From: Cucumis sativus
Taxonomy: Eukaryota > Streptophyta > Magnoliopsida > Cucurbitales > Cucurbitaceae
Reading direction: 5' to 3'
Length of the DNA stretch: 64,000 bases
Assembly (NCBI RefSeq): GCF_000004075.3
Contig: NC_026659.2
Span: forward strand, 29,530,272 to 29,594,271
Every line of letters begins with the position of its first letter. Positions within the stretch are counted from its first letter, which is position 1. Shown here piece by piece: positions 37,701 to 48,325 of this stretch. The notes beneath the pieces were generated by a model. The model was not told where the DNA came from and made no database searches. It was given only the letters and a program-made list of their open reading frames with translations. The position numbers and the translations under genes are program-made.

Positions 37701-40700
37701 ATATCAAGAGGAAGCATAGGAAGTCGGGTAAATACATACATAGTACTTGTGAAGATAATGTTAAATACATACATACACACATCAGTAATAATTGTGAAGA
37801 CTATCTTCACATTCACAAACCAATATGAAGATGGATGTTGACAAGCTCATCCTTAGGTTAGCTTAAGCTCAACATCAACATAGCTTGCTTGGAAAACTAG
37901 GACTTAGACACATGTACTTTGGTGGTTGGATTTGTATCCCTAACACACACTATACACAAATTTAATTATGCTTTTATTCTTGTTCGTTCTTTTTCTTTTC
38001 CACCAATTTTTTAAAAATCAATATCTATTTAATTATATAGCGTAAGGCCTCAAAAATGTAAAAATATATATATATATATATCCAATGGCCAATATTAGAA
38101 AGATGCTTTTGAAGCTTCTCTTCTTTATTTAGTTTCTTTTAATATGAGATAATGTTATATTATGGTGTGTGTGTTTGTATTCACTATGAAAGTGACTCCA
38201 CAATTTCTTTTTCTTCCTTTCATTTGTATTCCTTATTACCACATGAATAATCAATTAGAGGTATTACACAAAACAGTAGTTTGAATATTATTATATTCAA
38301 CAGAAAGTAAACAAAATGCATAATATTGTATAACAAAGTTAAGAAGACAAATATTATTGTATAACAAAGTGAAGTCTCAGAAATAATAATATTTGTAAGA
38401 TGAGTTGAGTTAAAGACAAATATTTTTTTACATTTAAAATGTTTAAAATTTAAAAGAAAATATAATTTAAGATTTAAAGTATAGAGTAGGTGGTTGATTC
38501 ATAATATAAACCAAAAAGTGATCTTCCACTTCATTGATTATTCAATTATTTGATTGTTCTACAACAAATAAGATGTATAACGTACTTCAAATGTGAGCAT
38601 ATAATATATTTTAATTTTACAATTCTATTGATGCATGAACCCTATGACATGGAGTACTGTTTCTTTGGTGAAAAAGCAGCTACCCTCCTTTTGCTTTTAG
38701 CTTCAAAATAATGGAAAACGATTATATATAATCCAATTCAACGTTTCGAACAATCACGTACGAGGTCTCGTTGCTAGGGCTTCGAGATTAACGTCCCTCA
38801 AAACCTAAGTAACTTAGGTATTTAACATATTTATATTGTCGACGAATTTAACACTAAAGTTTATAAAAAAGAAAAGTGTTATATATAAATTAAACTCTCT
38901 AACCTTTTAGATTGTCGCTGATTCTATATTCTAAATATTTTTATCCATAAAATTGTTCTTCACCTATTTCATGGAGATCAGATATCCCTGTTTATGTAAA
39001 TATATATATGGTGGGTTTTCGTAACCATTAATAATGATTTTTTAAAAAAAGAAATTATTACGTGTGAATGGTATATTTAAAATGGCAATCATGTAAAAGA
39101 ATATGTACCTAAATGAATGTGGACGAACAAATTAAATGTAATACATCTTCTATACGAAATCCAAATTTGACTAACAAAATTTTTCTTTACCTACTCTATT
39201 TGACTTAGGGAATTCATTTGAATGTTATATTGAACCTATTTTATAATATTTTAAAGAAAATATTTAATTAAACCTAAAATTTTTGAAGAAGAAGTACGAT
39301 CATTTAAACATTTGATTTTCATAAATGTATTAATTTACACTACTTGATTTGAAAATATATAGTGTAAAGTTATATAGGGTATGTTTGGAATGACTTAAGG
39401 AGAAAATCGTTTTTTAATATAAAAAAATGTTTTTATTTAAACACTTTGGATACAAATTTCTTTAAAAAAATTTATGTAAAACTCTGTTTGACTTGTTACG
39501 TACTAAAAGTGTTTTACTAACTTAAAATTACTTTAAAAGAATTGATTGACAGCATAAGTCGAGAATAGTGGTTGGGAGATTGACTGATGATCACAATCAT
39601 TAGAAGTGGTGATTGATGACGATCATCAAAAGTGGTAAATTTTTCTCATAACAACCCAATTCATAGTAAGTCACCTTACCTAAGTATTAATTCCTTATGA
39701 TTTTTCTTGACATTTAAAAATATTTTAAAGTCAGACGAGTTATTCTGTAAAATTAGTCTGATAACAGTCACGGATGTTAAAAAAAAAAAAAGAGTAGGAA
39801 AAGAAATTGAGCGGGTATCATTTATTTTTTGAAGATTAAGAAGAAGACTAATTTGGTGAATCCAAAACTTAAGATAGCCTCCAAGAATCATATTCAATAA
39901 AAAGAAGAGATTCGATTATGGAGATATGAATTTGGTTGTTGGATCCCTCATTTCAAGCAAGTAATTATAAATGTCAAAATGCCCAATCATCAACTTACAT
40001 CCTATTGATAATATATTGTCATAATGGTCCCTTACACACCCAACTAAATTCTCTTGTGTTGTCAATACCTCTAACCAAACCCATATATAGAGTACATTAC
40101 CTTTAAATCTTGTTTTAGTTTCTAAGTTTGGTATATTATTCTATTTTACTTCTAAAACGTTTAAAATTGTTTGTTTTAGTCTAGAATAACTTAGAAACTT
40201 ATTTTTCGTTTAACAATTAGATTTTGGTTGTTCAATATTTTGACGCAATTTACTTATCTTCATCTTATTCAACAAATTTAGAGTCCAAAAGTACACATCC
40301 CCTCAAATTTTTTAACAAAATTTTCACATGTACTAATAAATACTTTTAAAACTAAAACAAACTTTAAAAAAAAAAAAGTTTAAGAACTAAAATTGAATAA
40401 GAATAATGATGAAACAAATGAGAATTTAAACTATAAAAGTGAGTGTTTTTAACTAGAATAGCCTAAATAGGAATCTATACTTAGATGTTGGACACAATAT
40501 TGTCCTAATTATCACGAAATTCATATTGATCGAGCTACAAATTTACAAAAATACTAAACTCAAATGACAAAACTGTCCACATTTAATGTTAATAGTAGAA
40601 AGAAATATAAAAACTACAAAAGGTTGAGAATCCTTATTTCGAAAATATATAATCTATTATTGTAAATATTTTATTTCGTATTTATTATTTATATTAAAAC

Positions 40701-41275
40701 TTACCTATTTAGTCTATTAATTATTTAACAAATGATAATCTTAAAATTAAATGAAAATAAATATATTGTAAAGTTTAATAGGTGAACATGAATAAATCGA
40801 TATCACATCCGAATCAGATGGACTTTAAGAATAAGAAAAAATAGCTAAGAAAGACTTTAAAAAATTAAAAGTTATTACCTATAGCAATAAAATACACATC
40901 ATTTTTATCATGACTCGATCATAAAAACTCTAAAATTAAGCGTGATTAGCAGATGTCTTTAAAAATATTATTAAGTTGGAGGAGTAAATTAAAAAAAAAA
41001 AAAAAAAAAAGAGTACGTATATATAATATTTGTTCGTTTGTTTGTATGGAAGCCCATTTTCAGATCCAGCGGCTCAACTTGGATGAGAAAAAGAGACAAT
41101 TCTGATTAGACGGTTGAGATCTAAGCACATCGAAAGTGGACCCCACCACAAAGAAACTCTAAATAATTTAATATATATATATATATATTATGGAAATATT
41201 CGAAAAAGTCCAAAAAGACAAGTGGATGGAGGACGAATCATAAGGGTAATTTAGTATTTTGAGGACCTTGAGTAG

Positions 41276-41283
41276 TATAAAAG
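41276..41283 (+). promoter_or_regulatory. Putative TATA box of HD-Zip gene
   Basis: TATAAAAG is a strong consensus. It places transcription start near 41310 and gives a leader of about 500 nt that contains the uORF at 41558. The ATG at 41284 directly follows this box and would therefore not be in the transcript. Confidence 0.55.
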
Positions 41284-41557
41284 ATGGGCGACCCCCCACT
41301 TTCAATTTTACCCGCTGATAACAACCTTCACAGGGTTTCATTTCAAGCAATCATTCTATTCTTTCTGCCGGGGACTCTGTTTTCCCGGTCGCCCCTGTTT
41401 CTGTTTTCGATCAACCGTCTGTATTCTCTCCTTTTCTCTTTTACTTCTTCATTTTCTTCCTTCATTCTTTACCTCTCATTCCAGCTTTTTCTTCTTTTTT
41501 CTCACACAGGTTTTCGAGACTGACGAAGAGCTGGGTAATAACAGAGCTGGTGGTGTG

Positions 41558-41644
41558 ATGGGGTTTTGTATTTCTCCATTGGGAACACCGGCTAGGTTAC
41601 TTTGGAGCACCAGTTTCTTCCGTCACAAGCTTATGATTTTCTAA
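41558..41644 (+). CDS. Upstream ORF (28 codons) in HD-Zip I leader, conserved-peptide uORF candidate
   Basis: ATG at 41558 opens a 28-residue frame that stops at 41644, 163 nt before the main start at 41808. The peptide begins MGFCISPLGTPARLL and ends with RHKLMIF. It is the only clear ATG-initiated frame I find between the expected transcription start and the main ATG, apart from an in-frame internal Met. Arabidopsis ATHB-1 is known to carry a conserved-peptide uORF (CPuORF33) that represses translation of the main frame. Position and length fit that uORF; the sequence match itself was not checked by alignment. If correct, the nascent peptide would control HD-Zip protein output in cis. Confidence 0.75.
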   Translation: MGFCISPLGTPARLLWSTSFFRHKLMIF

Positions 41645-41807
41645 TTTCAGCCCTACAAGCTGAAAATACCAAACTCCATCTATTTCCTTTCTCGTTTTAA
41701 TAAAGATCTACCCCGATTACGTCTCGGCTGTGACCAATCCCCCGCCCCCGTAAATCGCCGGTGATCCCTTCTTAACGATTTCCGTTTCAGATTTTCAAGA
41801 ATAATTA

Positions 41808-43746
41808 ATGATGTCGGACGCTTTGATCTTCAACCGGTCTCCAGGTCATGCCAACATGTTGTTTTTCGGAAGTAGTGATTCCATTCCTCGTGGTAATTTT
41901 TATGCTTTTTTCATTTCAATGATCATCTTTAACTACTATTTCCATTCCATCCATCTTCTAACTGTGTTTCTGCTAATGGTAGGACCAAGTTTCATGATGG
42001 GGATGGAGGAAACTTCAAAGAGGCGCTCATTTTTCAGCTCTCCGGATGACTTGTTTGATGATGATTACTATGATGACCAGCCACCTGAGAAGAAGCGCCG
42101 GCTGACTCAAGAGCAGGTATTTGAGTAATCCTATTTTGATAATACCCTGCATTTGTTTTCACTTGGTGGGTGTGGAATCTAAACCCTGAACTCGATGCAT
42201 TTTACTTGTGGGCATATTTCTTATATTCAATCTATGTTGTTGCTTTTAATGTTATTACCTTTGAATCAATGCTGGTCTCCTTGCTTATCTCTCTTGGTGA
42301 AAAGAAAAAGAATGGCATAATTCTCAGATTCTGTAAGATAAATACTAAAGGAAAATTCCCATGGGGGAATTATTTACATGACTGATATGGATTCTGTTTA
42401 TAATGACTTTCTAAGTGCAAAGAAATTTCAAACCTACCCATGACTGGGTGCAATTCATCAAGTTCACCCTGGAATTATATTTTGTTTTTCATTTCTTTTA
42501 TTGTACTTATTGTTCATCCTCCAATGTTCTCATTTCTTGATAATAAATAAGGTTGAAGAAAAAAAAAATGATTTGACAATCTACGCTGCTGAATGACCCT
42601 TATTAATTCATGGCCAATGATTAGGTGCATCTGCTGGAGATTAGCTTTGAGTCAGAGAACAAACTGGAGCCAGAGCGCAAGACTGAGCTAGCAAAGAAGC
42701 TGGGTCTGCAGCCAAGGCAAGTGGCTGTGTGGTTTCAGAACCGCCGAGCTAGATGGAAGACAAAGCAGCTTGAAAGGGACTATGATCTTCTCAAATCTTC
42801 ATATGATTCTTTTCGTTCTAGCTACGACTTTATTGCTAAGGAGAATGAAAGGCTAAAAGCCGAGGTATCTATGCCCACTGAAAGCTATATAGTTTGCACT
42901 TTAGCAATTTGGTTTTATAGTGAAGATTCTCCCTTTGCTCAAAATCTTTCATTATTATTTTCATTAGCCTTTTGATATGCTATGCTAAGTCTTATAGATG
43001 CAGAAAGCTCAAATATTTCCTGATATTTGCTTGCTTGGCTGTCTTTGATGTGACATATCTTCTGGGAATAAATTCAAGTAGAAACAGATTTCTTTGTAAA
43101 TCTTTAGGATGGCGGTCGGTGGACCATTTATCTTAGTTTCCTAAGGCGACTCAAGTAATTTCTAGTTAATCTAGTTACAAGTTTCATCGTCACATTTAGT
43201 CTAACGACGTCTTGTAAACTCGTGGCCCTACAATCAAATTGGATATAGATTAGTTTTCCAGATATGATTGGAATCTTAGGAAAAAGAATGGTGAAATTAG
43301 TTAAAAAAGGGACTTGGTATTGTTACTGATCCAGAGGTCTCTTGTGCCTTCTCAATTACTGAACTCAGGTAGCTTCTTTAACTGAGAAACTTCAAGCTAA
43401 AGAAGTGGTTGAATCATCGTTTCACGCTAAGAATCCTGATCCGTTTCTGGAGGATCAACTCCTTGTTCCTGTTGTGCAACAGAGCATTAAGATTGAAGAC
43501 CACCATAGTTGCAGGAGCAATGGAAGCGCTGTGCTGGACGAGGACGGTCCTCATCTCCTGGACAGTGGGGATTCATACATCTTGAGCAATGACTATGATG
43601 GCTGTGTTTTGCCAACTTTTGGCGTGAACTCGGAGGAGGAAGATGTGAGTGACGACGGTCAGGGTTACTTCTCGGACGTTTATACGACAGTCGATCAGCA
43701 GACTCACGAGGGAGAGCCTCTGACCTGGTGGGACTGGACGTCGTAA
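41808..43746 (+). CDS. ATHB-1: HD-Zip class I transcription factor, ATHB-1/HAT5 type
   Basis: Four exons: 41808-41892, 41983-42116, 42625-42864 and 43369-43746, coding for 278 residues (Arabidopsis ATHB-1 is of similar length). A second Met follows at 41811. The N-terminal block [17 protein letters not shown], followed by an acidic DDDYYDD run, is typical of the ATHB-1 group. The homeodomain spans about 64-123, with helix 3 [15 protein letters not shown] at 106-120. The adjoining leucine zipper has heptad positions L122, L129, F136, I143, L150 and L157. The acidic C-terminus ends in an aromatic LTWWDWTS motif, likely an activation (AHA-type) segment. HD-Zip I proteins dimerise and bind CAAT(A/T)ATTG-type pseudopalindromes in the nucleus; ATHB-1 is linked to leaf and hypocotyl growth. 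Expression is probably limited by the uORF at 41558. All introns are GT-AG. Confidence 0.93.
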
Positions 43747-43818
43747 ATGTGCATTTGAAGCATCTCAATATTTAGTAGGATGGAAGTATAATATAAAGTT
43801 GACTGTATGATACAAATG

Positions 43819-43824
43819 AATAAA
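43819..43824 (+). terminator. Putative polyadenylation signal of HD-Zip gene
   Basis: AATAAA lies about 73 bp after the stop codon. Confidence 0.4.
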
Positions 43825-45240
43825 CGTAGTGTGAACATTACTTAGTTTGGAATGAATGTATGTGTATGGATGAAACTTAGGACCTTGAACTGTTACATTG
43901 TTATTTTGTTGTTTACGTGAATTTACCCTTGAAAAGTTGGGGGCACTCTACCACTCGCAAACTTGTAAGAATCATTCTAATTTTGAAAATAATGTTTGGG
44001 ATCGGAATGTTTTCAGACATCCGCAACTAATTTCTATGACTTTGTATCATTCATACAATCTATTAAACTTGTAATTAATTCTGTATGATTCGAGACCGAA
44101 CAGAAAAACCTTTGTTTTAGTCCAACGCATTGATCATCTTCTTTGTCTCGTTGCTCTTCTCATGTCAAGTCAGTTTGTTAAACCTAACATTTCAAATAAT
44201 TTTTTTAGTACAACAAAAGAGAGTTGAAAATTTCATATCTAAGATAGAAAATCATATCAATTATGATTGAGTTAAAACTATGGAAGAGATTGATTTGTCA
44301 TTCAAACAAACTAAAGTACCTCATAGTAGTCTCTAACAACTCCATTATCAAATTATTTTTAACCCCATAATTATAGATCATAATATATACTTTTATACCC
44401 ACTCCAATCAACAAAAAATAAGCTACTCAAATTGTTGGTCCATACAATTTCGATCTCATCGAGTTTGCTCTAAACTTTTTTAATCATCTTATCATCTTTT
44501 AAGATAAATTAAAAAATAGAAAAAAAAAAGAAGATATCATGTGTGTTCATTCAATTATGAGATCATTGATAGAATATTTAGAGAAAACTACCTTAGATTT
44601 TTTTTAAACAAAGTGTATGATTCTTTTGCCAAATTTATTCAATGATTTATTTGAAAATTGATCCAACTTATTTTTGTGCAAACCCTCATTCATGAAACTA
44701 TATTAGTTTATGATTGTTAAAAGGGTTCTTTTTCTTAAAATTAGCGCATAAAATCAACAAATTAATTAAATAAAGAAAAACGGTAAAAAAATAGAAAACT
44801 TAACCAAACATTTAACGTCTATCCATTTTTATATTAATGAAATACAAAATTTTATTATAGCTTATAAATATTTTAATTATTTTATTATTTTTAATAGTAT
44901 CTCTAAGATAACAGCATTTGTTTTGATTGGATTTCTAAATGTTTTCATGTGTCAGAATAGAATAAAAGAAAAATGTTTATAGTCACTTAAACTTTTTAAA
45001 TCAATCTAAAATAATCTCAAAATTGTAATACTATTAAAGTTTGGATTAAAATGATATCATAGAGCTAATAAATTTAAAGTCAAAATTATTTTTGTGAAAA
45101 ATTTGTAATATTTTTATTTCTAAACAATATTTGGAAGTAGCCAATGAAGATCTATGCATATGAGGATTGGGAATGGGTTCGGGTTCGGTAAAGATATAGG
45201 AAGCTATATCATCACTTCTTGGTCTCAACTTTATTTTGGC
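43825..45240. other. Intergenic, nothing recognised
   Basis: AT-rich 3' flank of the HD-Zip gene. No supported frame, RNA gene or clear repeat was seen. Confidence 0.55.
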
Positions 45241-45700
45241 TTTTCAAATTAACAAAAAATTTTAATTAACTTTTAAAATTGCAAAATTTCAACGGTAGCT
45301 TTTTATTAAATTTCAAAATAACAAAATTATTATTTTTCAATTAATTATTATTTTTCAATTATGGAAGAATTTCAAGAATAAAAATTTTGAAAAAAATAAC
45401 ATTAATTGAATTTCAAATTAATTTTTCAAAAGGGGAGAATCTAACTTATCTCAAAATAAGGTTAATGGTTTGAAAATCAAAATAACCAAATTATTAATTA
45501 TTTTAAAATTGGAAGAATTTCAACTATTAATTTTATTTTAAAATAAAATTAATTGAATTTCAAATTTTCAAAATTATTACTTTTCGATTCGAAAATCTCA
45601 ACAATTCATTTTAAAATGTAATACCTTTAATTGTTACCATTTCGAAATAATCAAATTATTATTTTGAATTTGGTAGAATATCAACAGTTGATTTTTTTTT
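45241..45700. repeat. Degenerate AT-rich tandem-like array
   Basis: Words of the type GGAAGAATTTCAA, AATAACCAAATTATTA and TTAATTGAATTTCAAA recur in the same order roughly every 100-130 bp, three to four times. The copies are strongly diverged, so unit boundaries are approximate. Confidence 0.45.
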
Positions 45701-45867
45701 AAAAAATAGTGTTTTAATTTTTAACCCTTAAATAATGTTGATTTTTATTATGTTGATTATATATATACTTTAAATTTTATTTCCTTATACATTTGCAATA
45801 ATAGTTATACTGTATTTTTTGTGAAATAATGTTTCGATGTGTTTTGAAGTAATTTTCTTGGTGGTTG

Positions 45868-45916
45868 TCACCAATCTCTTCCCTTTCTTTTTGTTCTCTC
45901 TTTTGTATTATCTTCA
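45868..45916. repeat. 49-bp direct repeat, left copy
   Basis: TCACCAATCTCTTC through TATTATCTTCA recurs at 47528-47576 with a single C/G difference at the second base after CTCTTC. The two copies flank the TIR element at 45917-47520. Confidence 0.9.
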
Positions 45917-47520
45917 TGGCCGTTTGGGAGAAGGAAAGAAAAAGAATCTTTCCTTGTTTGGCCATGGATCAAGGGGAGGGAAAGAAATACTCTTGATTCT
46001 TTTTATTCCTTTTCTTTCTTCGTTTATTACCCCACTTTCTTCACTTAATCCTTTCATTTCTCAATATATACATTATCTTTCTTCTCCTTTCTCATTTATT
46101 TCTTCTCTTTACTCGTTTATTTATTATTCTCTCCAAATTAATCTTCTTATTTCTTCTCTTTCCCAAACAAATTAATCCACCTCTCTTCTTCTTCATTCTT
46201 TTTGTGTCAAACGAATTAGTCATCCGTTTTCATGAAGAAAAAATATTAAATGAAAGAAAAAATAAAAACAACATAATACAATTTTTATTGTATAGGACTG
46301 ATGATTCAAACTTAAAATACAAATTTCTTTTTGTATTCTATTTACGATACAATTTGAAAAAACATATTTTACCTAAATGAAAAAAATAATATAATTTGTT
46401 TGTATTATGTATTATGGGTACGATCCAATTTTTTTTATACAAAATAAATTTAAAAATTAATACATATTTGTTGTGCGTTGGGGTTACAGTAGAAATTAAG
46501 TATAAACATTGTTTTAATACAAATTTTCGTCGTTTTGGAAAACAATACGAACAAAATAAATAAGTTTAGACAAACGCAAAAAAAAAAAAAAAAAAATTAA
46601 TACAACTTTTGTTTGTATTTGGTTTACAGAAAACATTCCATAAGCATTTCTTACACATTCGAAAAAAATGTAATTCAATTTCTTTCTTATATGGGGTTGG
46701 GTAGAAAAACAAATATTTGCCATAAATTAAAAAAAAAACATATTCTTTTAATGTATTGGATTTACGGATCAAATTGAATTACAAATGAAAAATTAAATAA
46801 TACAATTTCTGTGTGAATTGAATTTACGGTATAAATTTCATAAACATATTTTATCCAACCAAAAAAATTAATACACTTTATTTTGTGCACTTGATTTAAT
46901 GTTAAAAAAACTCTACTTTTGAAAAGGTGTACGTTACAAGTAAAAAAAATATTTATACAAAATCAGCAAAAGAAAATCAATACAATTTTTTTGTGAATGC
47001 TTGGATTACGGTTCAACCTAACTAAAAAAATGAATTTGAATATAATTTTTTGTTGTAGAGGTTTTATGGTACAAACAATTTACACAAATGCAAAAATTAT
47101 TAGCACATTTTTCATTTTGTATTGGCTTCGCGAAAAAAAAACAAAAAAAAACAATAATTTCATTTAAAAAAAAAATAGTTATGTATTTTTCTCGTATTGG
47201 AATTAATGTACAAATAAAAAAAGTTACACAAATAAAAAAAAAATACAAATTTTTTTGTCATAATCTTTCTCCCATAATCCTTCCACCAAAAAACATAATT
47301 CTTCCTCCAAATAATCATTCTCCCAAACAAGGATTATAATAATCTTTCATAATCTTTTCGCTTAATCCTTCTCTCAAACAATAATTATAAATAATACTTT
47401 CATACTTCTTTCACTTAATTCTTCCCCAAACAAGGATTATAATAACCATTTCCTCCACTTAATTCAACATTTTTCTTATTCTTTTTTCCCCTTATTCCTT
47501 TCCTTCCCCCAAAAGGTCCC
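45917..47520. mobile_element. Non-autonomous TIR DNA element, PIF/Harbinger-like
   Basis: The left end reads TGGCCGTTTGGGAGAAGGAA and the right end in reverse complement reads GGACCTTTTGGGGGAAGGAA (offset by one G). They match at 18 of 22 positions when two more bases are included. Both ends abut TCA (45914-45916 and 47521-47523), a possible 3-bp target-site duplication. Subterminal CCAAACAAGGATTATAATAA motifs recur near the right end and CCTTGTTTGG near the left. A GGCC-TTTGG type terminus with 3-bp duplication resembles PIF/Harbinger elements, although TCA is not the usual TTA/TAA. It has no transposase; the interior is mostly a degenerate tandem array. Confidence 0.55.
46250..47260. repeat. 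Degenerate tandem array inside the TIR element
   Basis: A module of the form TTAATACAATTTTTTGTG, then a TTGGATTTACGGTACAAAT-like stretch, then a poly(A) run, recurs near 46276, 46391, 46459, 46517, 46597, 46669, 46797, 46868, 46977 and 47035. Spacing is mostly 58-80 bp, with two longer gaps of about 110-130 bp. Divergence is high, so copy number is an estimate. Confidence 0.5.
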
Positions 47521-47527
47521 TCAGTGT

Positions 47528-47576
47528 TCACCAATCTCTTCGCTTTCTTTTTGTTCTCTCTTTTGTATTATCTTCA
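47528..47576. repeat. 49-bp direct repeat, right copy
   Basis: Partner of 45868-45916. Removing the TIR element and one TCA would leave the two copies adjacent, separated only by GTGT, as a 53-bp tandem duplication. Confidence 0.9.
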
Positions 47577-47954
47577 GTACATTCTACCTCGTAACTATGA
47601 TCCTGCGTTTTAAATAATTGCATGTAAATTATATTATGCTGAAAAAATATAGATTTTTTGGTCCAAAGTGCTCAAGGTATAATTACAACGTAATAATAAA
47701 TTTTAGTACTTGAACTTCTTTTTCCTTTCGTTGCTTAATATTCTGTAAAACAATGTATATATATTATACTATATAGTGTATTATTTTCTGTGTGATAAAT
47801 GTGGTTTGATTTTTTTGTTGTTGTTACGGTCATTACACCTACTACTTCATGTCTTTCTCTCTTCTTCATCTTTCTCTCCTTCTGCTTCCATTTGGAAGTT
47901 TATTTGTGTATGAAAGAAAAGAAATCAATTTAAAAAGGAAATATTTTCTATTTG

Positions 47955-48325
47955 ATTTTTTTCAAGAAAGTTGGCTAAATTACATTATTATTTGTTAGAT
48001 GGAATATCCCATAAATTTAGTTCATTTTAGTTATTAAATAATACAAATTATTTTGGGACTAAATTCTTGTTCAACAAAATAGGCTAAATTAAATTATTAT
48101 TTTTCAAATGATATATTCCATCAATTTTTTATTAAAATACAAATTATTAAAAAGAAAAAAAATCTTTTTCCAAGAAAATATACTAAATTAAATTATTACT
48201 TTTAAATGGAAATCTAATTCATTTAATTGGTATTAAAATTGAAATTATTAAAAAAAACAAACAAAATCTTTTTCAATAAAATAGGCTAAATTAAATTATT
48301 ATTTTTAAATAGAAATATATTATAA
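47955..48325. repeat. About 103-bp tandem repeat, 4 copies
   Basis: The phrase CAA-AAAATAGGCTAAATTAAATTATTATTT recurs with small changes near 47963, 48072, 48170 and 48274 (spacing about 98-109 bp). Each is followed by a variant of AAATGGAAATATCCCAT and an ACAAATTATT segment. Not related to the array in the TIR element. Confidence 0.65.

Larger units (their letters stand above)
29214..41275. other. 12-kb gene-poor region
   Basis: I see no gene in these 12 kb. Frames longer than 60 codons have no recognisable domain and sit in AT-rich or low-complexity sequence. The left end (29.2-30.2 kb) is the CASPL4A promoter side. Embedded features are an LTR-like stretch (31.84-32.52 kb), a small hairpin around 31718-31752 (AATCAACCCAA / TTGGGTTGAT), a 20-bp direct duplication near 31617-31655 and a MITE-like element at 34610-34703. 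Confidence 0.6.

Noticed and set aside
41284..41523. 79-codon frame ahead of the HD-Zip gene as a second uORF
   Set aside because: Its ATG immediately follows the TATAAAAG box, so it should lie upstream of the transcription start. The peptide is low-complexity Ser/Phe/Leu.
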